Shown here piece after piece: positions 7,869 through 14,962 of a stretch of DNA of 24,293 bases (the first letter of the stretch is position 1; each line of letters begins with the position of its first letter). The notes beneath the pieces are model-generated. The model searched no databases. It worked only from the letters and a program-made list of their open reading frames with translations, and had not been told where the DNA came from. The stretch is from the NCBI GenBank assembly GCA_934096315.1, contig CAKOLT010000016.1, positions 1 through 24,293 on the forward strand, read 5' to 3'. A program made the translations under genes and the position numbers. This stretch comes from an uncultured Bacilli bacterium (GTDB lineage: Bacteria > Bacillota_I > Bacilli_A > RF39 > UBA660).

Positions 7869-8771
7869 TTAAATTTTTTGTTCTTCTTTACAACTAAAGT
7901 TTGGTATAAAACTTTCTTTACATGTGTCTTTATCTTGGACGAATGCTTTTCTAATACCTATGTCATAGGCGTATTCTATAACTTCGTTATATTCCCTATC
8001 TGTTAGTTTTCTATTTAAGTTATTATATTTAGTTTTATTAACTGGGGTATATTGATTCATAATACTTATATAAATGTTATCTTTATAAGTATCATATAAA
8101 TACTTTAGGACTTTTTTGGAGTCTTCAATATGTCCGGGAAGTACAAGGTGTCTAACTATTAATCCTTTTGTCATTATACCTTCAGAATTAAATTCACATT
8201 TCCCTACTTGGTTATACATTTCTTTAATGGCTGAGGTTGCTATTTTAAAATAGTCTTTACAGTGGGAATATTTTATTGATAATTCTGGAGATGTGTATTT
8301 TAGATCTGGTAAGTATATATCTATGTATCCTTGTAATAATTTTAGGGTGGATACTTTTTCGTATCCTGAAGTATTACAAATAATTGGAATAGATAATCCT
8401 TTTTCTTTTGCTATTTTTAGGGAATTAATAATTAAGGGAATGTAATGAGTCATAGTTACTAAGTTTATATTATGGGCTCCTTTTTCTTGTAATTTAAGCA
8501 TAATACTTGCTAGTTTTTCTTCACTTACTATATAACCATTATGGTTAATACTAATTGAATAATTTTGGCAATATATGCATTTTAAACAGCAGTATGTAAA
8601 GAAGATAGTACCACTACCAATGTTTCCTGATATTGGAGGTTCTTCCCATTTGTGTAAAGAATAGTTTGCAATTTTTATGTTTGCATTACTTTGACAATAT
8701 CCTAGAGTTTTATATCTATTTATATTGCACTCTCTAGGGCAGAGAGTGCAATTAATTAAATAGTCATTCAT
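7869..8771 (-). CDS. PflX-like radical SAM protein (pyruvate formate-lyase-activase homologue)
   Basis: 300-residue radical S-adenosylmethionine enzyme. An N-terminal CTLCPREC(N)INR...GYC cysteine cluster (residues 8-26) is typical of the PflX / COG1313 group. The catalytic 4Fe-4S motif CxxxCxxC is present as CCLKCIYC near residue 60, and a later IYLPDLKY strand is also characteristic. Family members resemble glycyl-radical-enzyme activases, but the substrate of PflX proteins is not established. No glycyl-radical enzyme is in this window. The gene starts within the dnaJ stop (TAATG, one-base overlap), so it is translationally coupled to the end of the heat-shock operon. Confidence 0.85.
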   Translation of the reverse strand: MNDYLINCTLCPRECNINRYKTLGYCQSNANIKIANYSLHKWEEPPISGNIGSGTIFFTYCCLKCIYCQNYSISINHNGYIVSEEKLASIMLKLQEKGAHNINLVTMTHYIPLIINSLKIAKEKGLSIPIICNTSGYEKVSTLKLLQGYIDIYLPDLKYTSPELSIKYSHCKDYFKIATSAIKEMYNQVGKCEFNSEGIMTKGLIVRHLVLPGHIEDSKKVLKYLYDTYKDNIYISIMNQYTPVNKTKYNNLNRKLTDREYNEVIEYAYDIGIRKAFVQDKDTCKESFIPNFSCKEEQKI

Positions 8772-9886
8772 TATCCTAAAAACTTTCTAAATTTAGCAAG
8801 AAGTGAGTTATCTTGTAATTCTTTATCTAATTCTTCAAATAATTGTTTTTGTTTTCTAGTTAATCTTTCAGGTATTTTTACGTTAACTACTACATACATA
8901 TCTCCTTTTCTCTTAGAGATTGAGTTTTCTATTCCTTTTCCTTTTAGTCTTAATTTATGACCACTTTGGACCCCAGAAGGAATTGTTAAGTCAACTTTAC
9001 CATGAATAGTGGGAACTTCTTTTTTGCAGCCTAGAACTGCTTCTGTTATTGTAAGAGGAAGTTCTATATATATATCATCTTCTTCTCTTTGAAATAATTC
9101 ATGATCTTTAACACTAAATTCTATGTATAAGTCTCCGCTTGGTCCACCCTTAGTTCCGGCTTCTCCTTTACCTGCAAGACGAAGACGATTTCCGGTATTA
9201 ATACCACTTGGAATAGTAATAGTTATTTCTTTATCTGTTTTCTTTTTTCCTGTTCCACGGCACTCTGGACATTTCTTTTCGAATGTTTCTCCACTACCAT
9301 GGCATTCTGGGCAATTTGTTTTTGTTAGGAAACTGCCAAAGATTGTTCTTTGCTCGCTAGTTACTGTACCACTACCACGACACTGTGAACATGTTTTAGA
9401 GTTAAATCCTCCCTTTCCACCGCATTCAGGGCATGTATCTTCTACTTCTAATTCTATTACTTTTTTACATCCATGGACAGCTTCATCAAAAGTAATTGTC
9501 ATATGGTGGAGTAAATCATTTCCTCTTTGAGCAGAAGATGATGATGATCTTCTTGAGTGGAAGTTTGTAAATGAACCTCCAAGACCTCCGAAAATATCAT
9601 CAAATATGTCTGACATACTGCCAAAATCAAAGCCTTCAAACCCACTGAATCCTCCACTAGAATTGGTAAATGCATTATGTCCATATTGATCATATTTTGC
9701 TCTTTTTTCTTTATCTGATAATACTGCATATGCTTCTTGAGCCTCTTTGAATTTTTCTTCGGCGTTTTCTTCAGTTGATATATCAGGGTGATATTTTTTA
9801 GCAAGTTTTCTAAAAGCTGATTTTATTTCTGCATCTGTTGCTGTTTTAGAGACCCCTAAAATTTCATAATAATCTCTTTTATTCAC
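8771..9886 (-). CDS. dnaJ: Chaperone DnaJ (Hsp40)
   Basis: 371-residue type I DnaJ, the co-chaperone that delivers clients to DnaK and stimulates its ATPase. An N-terminal J domain holds the HPD tripeptide (YHPD near residue 33), followed by a Gly/Phe-rich linker (about 70-115). Next is a zinc-finger region with all four CxxCxGxG repeats (CPECGGKG, CSQCRGSG, CPECHGSG, CPECRGTG), then the C-terminal substrate-binding and dimerisation domains. The start codon is GTG at 9886 with AGAGG upstream. It lies 55 bases after dnaK with a strong stem-loop in the gap and overlaps the radical SAM gene by one base. Length is normal for the family. Confidence 0.98.
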   Translation of the reverse strand: MNKRDYYEILGVSKTATDAEIKSAFRKLAKKYHPDISTEENAEEKFKEAQEAYAVLSDKEKRAKYDQYGHNAFTNSSGGFSGFEGFDFGSMSDIFDDIFGGLGGSFTNFHSRRSSSSSAQRGNDLLHHMTITFDEAVHGCKKVIELEVEDTCPECGGKGGFNSKTCSQCRGSGTVTSEQRTIFGSFLTKTNCPECHGSGETFEKKCPECRGTGKKKTDKEITITIPSGINTGNRLRLAGKGEAGTKGGPSGDLYIEFSVKDHELFQREEDDIYIELPLTITEAVLGCKKEVPTIHGKVDLTIPSGVQSGHKLRLKGKGIENSISKRKGDMYVVVNVKIPERLTRKQKQLFEELDKELQDNSLLAKFRKFLG

Positions 9887-9906
9887 GTTTATTACCTCTT
9901 TTCCTA

Positions 9907-9937
9907 AATTAAGTTCTAGTATTACTAGAACTTAATT
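9907..9937 (-). other. 14-bp perfect stem-loop between dnaK and dnaJ
   Basis: AATTAAGTTCTAGT (9907-9920) and ACTAGAACTTAATT (9924-9937) form a perfect 14-bp stem with a three-base loop. On the transcribed minus strand it is not followed by a T-run, so it is more likely an RNA-processing or stability element, or a partial attenuator, setting the dnaK to dnaJ ratio than a full terminator. Confidence 0.65.
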
Positions 9938-9941
9938 CTTA

Positions 9942-11771
9942 TTATTTCTCTTCGAATTCTGCATCTACAACATCATCATTATTGTCTTTGTTTGTAGTAG
10001 ATTCTTCATTTTTGTTTTCTTCATTAGAAGATGATTTTTTAGCAGCTTCTTCATATACTTTTGTTGCAAGTTCGTTTGCTTTGGTTAATAATTTATCTTT
10101 TGCTTCTTTTATTTTATCTACATCAGATCCAGCAAGGGCTTTTTTAACGTCTTCAATAAGTTTTTCTGTATCTTCTTTTTCTTTATCAGTTATTTTACCT
10201 TCTAAATCTTTAAGAGATTTTTCAGTAGCGAATACTAGTGTTTCTGCTTCGTTCTTTGCTTCTGCTTCTTCTTTTTTCTTGCTGTCTTTTTCTTTATTAG
10301 CTTCTGCTTCTTTAACCATTTTATCTATTTCTTCATCTGATAATGTATTACCTCCGGTAATAGTTATTGATTGTTCTTTTCCTGTTCCTAAGTCTTTTGC
10401 TTTAACATTAACTATACCATTTGCATCTATATCGAATGTTACTTCTATTTGTGGAACTCCGCGTGGTGCTGGTGGGATATTTGTTAATTGGAAGTTACCA
10501 AGTGTTTTGTTATCTGCAGCCATAGGTCTTTCTCCTTGTAATACGTGGATGTCTACGGCAGGTTGGTTATCAGCAGCAGTAGAGAATACTTGAGATTTAG
10601 ATGTTGGGATAGTACTGTTTCTTTCTATAAGTACTGTCATAACTCCTCCAAGTGTTTCTATACCAAGTGATAATGGTGTTACGTCAAGTAATACTATGTC
10701 ATTAACTTCTCCAGTTAATACACCACCTTGAATTGCTGCTCCCATAGCAACTACTTCATCAGGGTTTACTCCTTTTGATGGTTCTTTACCAAGTTCTTTT
10801 TTAATTAATTCTGTAACACAAGGTATTCTTGTAGAACCTCCAACAAAGATTATTTTATCAAGATCACTTGCTTTTAATTTAGCGTCTTTCATTGCTTTTC
10901 TTACTGGCTCTAAAGTAGAGTCTATTAAATCTCTAATTAGATCTTCGAATTTTGCTCTTGTTAAGCTCATTTCAAGATGTAATGGTCCTTCTTCAGCTTG
11001 AGAAATAAATGGTAATGATATTTGTGTTGTAGTTACTCCTGATAAATCTTTTTTAGCTTTCTCTGCAGCATCTTTTAATCTTTGCATAGCCATTTTATCT
11101 TTGCTTAAATCAACACCATGTTCTTTTTTGAAATTATCTACTAAATAGTCTATAATTCTTTGGTCAAAGTCATCTCCTCCTAAACGGTTATTACCAGCTG
11201 TTGCTTTTACTTCAAATACCCCATCTCCAAGTTCTAGGATAGAAACATCAAATGTACCACCACCTAAATCGTATACTAAAATAGTTTGGGTAGTTTCTTG
11301 TTTATCAAGTCCATATGCAAGAGCTGCTGCAGTTGGTTCGTTAATTATTCTTTCTACTTCTAATCCTGCAATTTTACCAGCATTCTTTGTTGCTTGTCTT
11401 TCTGCATCGTTAAAGTATGCTGGAACTGTTATAACAGCTTTTGTTACTTTTTCTCCAAGATAACTTTCTGCATAATCTTTTAAGTAAGATAAAATCATAG
11501 CACTTATTTCTTCTGGAGAATAGCTTTTACCTTCTACTTCTACTTTTTTATTAGTTCCCATTAATCTTTTAATAGAACTAATTGTATTTTTGTTAGTTAC
11601 CATCTGTCTTTTTGCAGCTTCTCCGACGATTCTTTCACCATTTTTAAAGGCTACTACTGATGGAGTTGTTCTTCCCCCTTCAGGATTGGGAATTACTTTT
11701 GCTTCCCCTGCTTCTAATACGGAAACACAACTATTGGTGGTTCCTAAATCTATTCCTATTATTTTACTCAT
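9942..11771 (-). CDS. dnaK: Chaperone DnaK (Hsp70)
   Basis: 609-residue Hsp70, the ATP-driven folding chaperone. The N-terminal ATPase domain carries IGIDLGTTNSCV (phosphate-binding loop, residues 4-15), VYDLGGGTFDVSIL (about 168-181) and FVGGSTRIP (about 310-318). The substrate-binding beta domain (DVTPLSLGIETLGGVMTVLI) and an acidic, helical lid follow, ending VVDAEFEEK, a normal Firmicutes terminus. Its site AAGGAATAAAT precedes the ATG. It follows the 117-aa unknown gene by 18 bases in the heat-shock operon and works with GrpE and DnaJ encoded beside it. Confidence 0.99.
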   Translation of the reverse strand: MSKIIGIDLGTTNSCVSVLEAGEAKVIPNPEGGRTTPSVVAFKNGERIVGEAAKRQMVTNKNTISSIKRLMGTNKKVEVEGKSYSPEEISAMILSYLKDYAESYLGEKVTKAVITVPAYFNDAERQATKNAGKIAGLEVERIINEPTAAALAYGLDKQETTQTILVYDLGGGTFDVSILELGDGVFEVKATAGNNRLGGDDFDQRIIDYLVDNFKKEHGVDLSKDKMAMQRLKDAAEKAKKDLSGVTTTQISLPFISQAEEGPLHLEMSLTRAKFEDLIRDLIDSTLEPVRKAMKDAKLKASDLDKIIFVGGSTRIPCVTELIKKELGKEPSKGVNPDEVVAMGAAIQGGVLTGEVNDIVLLDVTPLSLGIETLGGVMTVLIERNSTIPTSKSQVFSTAADNQPAVDIHVLQGERPMAADNKTLGNFQLTNIPPAPRGVPQIEVTFDIDANGIVNVKAKDLGTGKEQSITITGGNTLSDEEIDKMVKEAEANKEKDSKKKEEAEAKNEAETLVFATEKSLKDLEGKITDKEKEDTEKLIEDVKKALAGSDVDKIKEAKDKLLTKANELATKVYEEAAKKSSSNEENKNEESTTNKDNNDDVVDAEFEEK

Positions 11772-11789
11772 ATTTATTCCTTCTTTCTT

Positions 11790-12143
11790 TTATTTTATTT
11801 TTCTTTTAAATTTATTTTTTTCACCGAAAATTGATTGTCTAGTTTCATAACTTGATTTTGTTTCAGTTTTGATGAAGTTAATTTCTTCTTCAGTAAAACC
11901 AAAATTATTTAAATCAGCATTATCTATGCTACTTAGTATTTCTTCATCAGAAAACCTATTTGCTATCCATTTAATCATTTCATTTAATAAGCTTTCTAGA
12001 TGTTCTAATACTCTAGGATTTTGTAATAATTTAAAGTTTTCATCACTTCCAATTATATCTTTTTCACCATACATAAATAAATATTTTTTATTCATGTAAT
12101 TAGTTAGTTTACCAGGTTCTGGTAATTTTTTATTATTATTCAT
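11790..12143 (-). CDS. Unknown 117-residue protein within the heat-shock operon
   Basis: A small gene lying between grpE and dnaK, with its own AAGGAAGG site and tight spacing on both sides, so it is certainly co-transcribed. The product is soluble, mostly helical and charged. Visible pieces are an N-terminal LPEPGKLTNYMNKKYLFMYG stretch, a central VLEHLESLLNEMIKWIANRFSDEEIL helix and a basic tail NKFKRKIK. I recognise no domain. In standard hrcA-grpE-dnaK-dnaJ operons no gene occupies this place. It may be a lineage-specific chaperone accessory, but this is inference from position only. Confidence 0.75.
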   Translation of the reverse strand: MNNNKKLPEPGKLTNYMNKKYLFMYGEKDIIGSDENFKLLQNPRVLEHLESLLNEMIKWIANRFSDEEILSSIDNADLNNFGFTEEEINFIKTETKSSYETRQSIFGEKNKFKRKIK

Positions 12144-12178
12144 TATTTTTTCCTTCCTTAGTATCTGGTAAATACTTT

Positions 12179-12826
12179 TTATTCATTTACTTTTACCATA
12201 GCAGGTCTTAAAACCTTATCTTTATACATGTACCCTTTTTGAAGGACTTCAAGTATTGTACCAGGGTCTTCTTCTTTGTTTTTGTCAGTGAATACTGCTT
12301 GATGATATGTTGGGTCGAACTTTTCTCCAAGACAATTTATTTCTGTTATACCGTGTTTCTCTAATAGGTTTTTAGTATGACCATATATCATTTTGATTCC
12401 TTCAAGAAACTTACTTACTTCATCGTCTAAATTATCATCATCCATATTTATTGCTCTTTCGAAGTTATCTAAGATTTCTAAAAATCCACTTGCTAGATCT
12501 TCTTCGGCATATTTAAGAAGTCTTGATACTTCTTCATCTTTTCTTCTTTTATAGTTTATTACTTCTGCTTTTGCTTTTAATACTTCTTCTTTTAAGGCTT
12601 TAATAGCCTCTTCTTTGTTTTCATAACTACTGCATTCATCACAACAGCAGCATTCTTCTTCATGACAATCACATTCTTCATCATGGTTGCAATCTTCGCA
12701 ATTGCATTCTTCGTTGCAAGAACATTCATCACCACAAGAACAATCTTCGCCGCAATTACATTCTTCACCGCAAGAACAATCTTCAGTGCAGTTGCATTTA
12801 TTTTTTTCTTCTACTTTTTTATTCAT
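12179..12826 (-). CDS. grpE: GrpE nucleotide exchange factor with Cys-rich N-terminal extension
   Basis: 215-residue protein. The C-terminal ~145 residues are a normal GrpE: a long coiled helix (EEAIKALKEEVLKAKAEVINYKRR), then the conserved DNFERAI segment and a beta domain ending VLRPAMVKVNE. GrpE releases ADP from DnaK. Residues 11-65 hold 20 cysteines, mostly as CxC pairs every six residues separated by Glu/Asp/Asn/Gly (CNCTED, CSCGEE, CNCGED), then EECDC and a CCCC run, plus two His. This replaces the usual acidic disordered N-terminus and looks metallothionein-like. The start at 12826 was chosen because AAAGGTGG precedes it. It overlaps the hrcA stop by eight bases, so the genes are coupled. 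An in-frame ATG at 12844 lacks a site. Confidence 0.95.
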   Translation of the reverse strand: MNKKVEEKNKCNCTEDCSCGEECNCGEDCSCGDECSCNEECNCEDCNHDEECDCHEEECCCCDECSSYENKEEAIKALKEEVLKAKAEVINYKRRKDEEVSRLLKYAEEDLASGFLEILDNFERAINMDDDNLDDEVSKFLEGIKMIYGHTKNLLEKHGITEINCLGEKFDPTYHQAVFTDKNKEEDPGTILEVLQKGYMYKDKVLRPAMVKVNE

Positions 12827-13829
12827 TTCTACCACCTTTATCATTAATATTATCCCTTACATAATTTAATATGCTAACTACTCTATCATATTCCATCCTT
12901 TTTGGTCCAACTACCCCAATAGTGATATTTTCATCATCTAAAGTGTAATTAGTCTTTATAATAGATACATCATCTGTTAATTCACTATCTTTACCTATAT
13001 AAATATTAATTCCATTTTCTTCACTAGTTATTTTATTAATATCTTCTATTTCTTCGAATCTTGTTAAAATATTTTTAACTTTTTCAATACTACTAAATTC
13101 TGGTTGTTTTAAGAAATTGTTTCTTCCTTCAAAATGAACATCACTTGCTTTAGTTGTAAATTCATTAAATGCGTCATAAAATGTATTGTATAGAACTTCA
13201 TGTTGTTTAACATATTTTCCAATTACTGGTTTAACCTCATATTCTAGTTTCTCACTTATTTCATTTATTGGAGTGCCTACTAAAAGTTTATTAATTAAAT
13301 TTACTGTTTTAACAATATCAGTTATACTAACACTTTGTGGCATTGATAAGTTTTTATGTTGGATATGTCCTTTATCTGTTATTACTAAAGCTAGTACTTT
13401 ACCTTCTTCAAGAGGTACAACTTCTATTTGTTTTAATCTGTTTTGACTAGAAGCTTTACCTAATACTATAGTAGTATAGTTTGTTATTTCTGATATAATT
13501 TCAATACTTTTTTTTATAGTATCACTTAAATCTAATGATTTATTATGGAATATGGTTTGTAATTTTAACATATCTTCTTTTGTCATATCCTTTGGAGTCA
13601 TTAAATTTTCTACATAATATCTGTATCCATCTTCACTTGGGGTTCTGCCTGATGCAAAATGGTCTTTCTCAAGTAATCCTTTTTCTTCTAGATGGACCAT
13701 TTCGTTTCTGATTGTTGCACTAGAACATTTAAGTTTATTACAAATATTATTAGAGCTTACTGGTTTTGCAAAAGCAATATAGTCTTCTACTATAAGTTTT
13801 AGAATATCTTTTTGTCTATTCGAGAGCAA
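12819..13829 (-). CDS. hrcA: Heat-inducible transcription repressor HrcA
   Basis: 336-residue repressor of class I heat-shock genes, which binds CIRCE operators and depends on GroEL for activity in other Firmicutes. An N-terminal winged helix (LSNRQKDILKLIVEDYIAFAKPVSS..., SSATIRNEMVHLEEKGLL, ASGRTPSEDGYRYYV) is diagnostic; the rest is the HrcA dimer/GAF-like domain. The best start is a TTG at 13829, six bases after AAAGGAAGTG and in register with the usual LxxRQ family N-terminus. Starts at 13859 or 13853 would lengthen it without a site. It is the first gene of the operon, directly behind a CIRCE-overlapped promoter, so it is autoregulated. Confidence 0.96.
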   Translation of the reverse strand: MLSNRQKDILKLIVEDYIAFAKPVSSNNICNKLKCSSATIRNEMVHLEEKGLLEKDHFASGRTPSEDGYRYYVENLMTPKDMTKEDMLKLQTIFHNKSLDLSDTIKKSIEIISEITNYTTIVLGKASSQNRLKQIEVVPLEEGKVLALVITDKGHIQHKNLSMPQSVSITDIVKTVNLINKLLVGTPINEISEKLEYEVKPVIGKYVKQHEVLYNTFYDAFNEFTTKASDVHFEGRNNFLKQPEFSSIEKVKNILTRFEEIEDINKITSEENGINIYIGKDSELTDDVSIIKTNYTLDDENITIGVVGPKRMEYDRVVSILNYVRDNINDKGGRNE

Positions 13830-13870
13830 GTTATCACTTCCTTTAACAATCATTTTCAATTGCTAAAATA

Positions 13871-13898
13871 ATTATATCACTTTTTTTAGCATTGTCAA
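13871..13898 (-). promoter_or_regulatory. Consensus SigA promoter of the heat-shock operon
   Basis: On the minus strand, TTGACA (13898-13893) and TATAAT (13876-13871) are separated by 16 bases, both hexamers perfect. The distance to the hrcA start leaves a leader of about 35 bases. Confidence 0.88.
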
Positions 13899-13912
13899 TA
13901 CTTAATTGCTAA
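13886..13912 (-). promoter_or_regulatory. Degenerate CIRCE operator (HrcA site)
   Basis: The plus strand reads TTAGCATTG - nine bases - AATTGCTAA, exactly the 27-base geometry of CIRCE (TTAGCACTC-N9-GAGTGCTAA). The outer TTAGCA/TGCTAA blocks are intact and the inner three bases of each arm are changed. It encloses the -35 hexamer of the operon promoter. Another TTAGCA half-site (TTAGCAATTG on the minus strand, 13866-13857) lies just downstream of the -10. Confidence 0.8.
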
Positions 13913-13949
13913 TTTTTTTAAAAAGAAAAAGAAAATAAATATTTATTAT

Positions 13950-14198
13950 CTATTCATCTTCTATTTTGTCAAAAAGTTTACGGATATCTATCTCGAGAGC
14001 TTCTGCTATTATGCTAATAGTAGCAACAGAAAAATACTTTTTCACATTTGGTGCCTCTATTCGGCGAATAAATTCGTGTGAGTATTGGCATTTTTCTGCG
14101 AGTTGAGCTTGAGTTAGATGTGCTTCTTTTCGATATTTCTTCACATTGAATGAAATTAACTCATAAATATCTTTTCTTTCTCGTCTCTTTGTCCTCAT
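13950..14198 (-). CDS. Small Xre-family helix-turn-helix regulator
   Basis: 82-residue protein that is essentially one Cro/C1-type helix-turn-helix domain: NVKKYRKEAHLTQAQLAEKCQYSHEFIRRIE (about residues 18-48), then a SVATISIIAEALEIDIRKLFD helix typical of SinR/Xre proteins. The recognition helix is atypical in that EFIRRIE replaces the common YISKIE. The start at 14198 has AAAGGTG six bases upstream; the in-frame GTG at 14207 belongs to that site. It follows the sigma gene by about 80 bases with a weak hairpin between, and precedes the heat-shock promoter. Target unknown; a sporulation or stress regulator is a guess from position. Confidence 0.85.
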   Translation of the reverse strand: MRTKRRERKDIYELISFNVKKYRKEAHLTQAQLAEKCQYSHEFIRRIEAPNVKKYFSVATISIIAEALEIDIRKLFDKIEDE

Positions 14199-14225
14199 TT
14201 TTATCACCTTTTATTTATTTTCTCA

Positions 14226-14281
14226 CATTAAATAGAATTTTTATGTAAACCATTCGGTTACACTTTTCATAAAGCTTTATT
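14226..14281 (-). terminator. Weak hairpin after the sigma gene
   Basis: Minus-strand GTAACC and GGTTTAC (about 14255-14240) form an imperfect short stem followed by a moderately T-containing tail, and a perfect 12-base palindrome ATAAAGCTTTAT lies at 14269-14280. It may partly terminate the spoIIAA-sigF transcript before the Xre gene. Confidence 0.3.
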
Positions 14282-14950
14282 TTATGCTACTTTTTGCATA
14301 GAATTTTTTAATTTTTTTAAACCTTTTTGCTTAAAACGACATACTTCAACTTGATACATTCCTAATTTTTGAGCAATTTCGTCTTGAGTTTTATCACTAA
14401 AATAACTCTCTTTAATGATAGTTTTTTCTGGTTCGGGTAATAATTCTATTTCTTCTTTTAAGAATATATTATCTATGTTGTATTCATCCTTCTCATCTTT
14501 TACGGTATCTAAAAGAAGTAGTTCCTTTCCATCTTCACAAATAACTCTATCTAAACTATCACTTTCTAGAGTTGCAAGTAGTACGCTGGAGATAATATTT
14601 TCATCTATTTCTAGAAATAATGATAATTCATATGTTGATGGTTCTTTCATTAACTTTTGGGTTAATATATTTTTTGCTTCATTTATTTTTCTACTTAGAG
14701 TTATTATTTCCCGGCTTAATTTTACAGTACGATTAGCATTTACGAACTGTAATACTTCTCCAAGAATGTATTTGTAGGCATAGGATAAAAATTTGGTATT
14801 ATAGCTTTCTTTGTATTTTTGTGAGGCTTTGGTTATACCTATAACTGCAGATTGATAAAGATCTTCTTTGTCATAATATCTACTATATTTATTTATTATT
14901 GAATAGATTACGTTCTCATTTTGAATAATAAATTCTTCTAAATTGTTTAT
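14282..14950 (-). CDS. sigF: SigF-type sporulation sigma factor with putative AUA start
   Basis: 222-residue sigma-70-family factor of the SigF/SigG/SigB type. Region 2 reads DKEDLYQSAVIGITKASQKY...KFLSYAYKYILGEV, region 3 TVKLSREIITLSRKINEAK...EPSTYELSLFLEID, and region 4 KTQDEIAQKLGMYQVEVCRFKQKGLKKLK. These align throughout with Bacillus SigF (FSTYAVPMIIGEI, TVKVSRSLKEL, QTQSEVAxRLGISQVQVSRLEKK). The only ATG in frame (14650) would delete region 2. The frame is open without a break up to the TAA of the upstream STAS gene (14965-14963) and contains no ATG, GTG, TTG or CTG in that span. A GGGGGAG site (14962-14956) stands five bases before an ATA at 14950, which is the best start. The N-terminus is about 25 residues shorter than in B. 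subtilis. It could be SigG or another SigF-like paralogue. Confidence 0.85.
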   Translation of the reverse strand: MNNLEEFIIQNENVIYSIINKYSRYYDKEDLYQSAVIGITKASQKYKESYNTKFLSYAYKYILGEVLQFVNANRTVKLSREIITLSRKINEAKNILTQKLMKEPSTYELSLFLEIDENIISSVLLATLESDSLDRVICEDGKELLLLDTVKDEKDEYNIDNIFLKEEIELLPEPEKTIIKESYFSDKTQDEIAQKLGMYQVEVCRFKQKGLKKLKNSMQKVA

Positions 14951-14962
14951 GTTATCTCCCCC

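Noticed and set aside
9123..9804. Frames overlapping dnaJ on both strands (135 and 101 aa)
   Set aside because: They lie entirely inside a complete, well-conserved dnaJ and have no start signals.
9982..10593. Plus-strand 203-aa frame opposite dnaK, rich in Ser and Phe
   Set aside because: Mirror of the dnaK coding sequence with a composition typical of antisense shadow; no ribosome binding site or recognisable motif.
12143..12178. Hairpin between grpE and the 117-aa gene
   Set aside because: Only a 5-bp stem (AGTAT/ATACT); too weak to call.
12662..12869. Plus-strand frames across the GrpE tail with QSSPQEH or TIFAA repeats
   Set aside because: Their repeats are simply the complement of the Cys-codon repeats in grpE; no ribosome binding site.
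14282..14650. A 122-aa protein starting at the ATG at 14650
   Set aside because: This is only the C-terminal part (end of region 3 and region 4) of a sigma factor whose region 2 is intact upstream in the same frame; the true gene reaches 14950.
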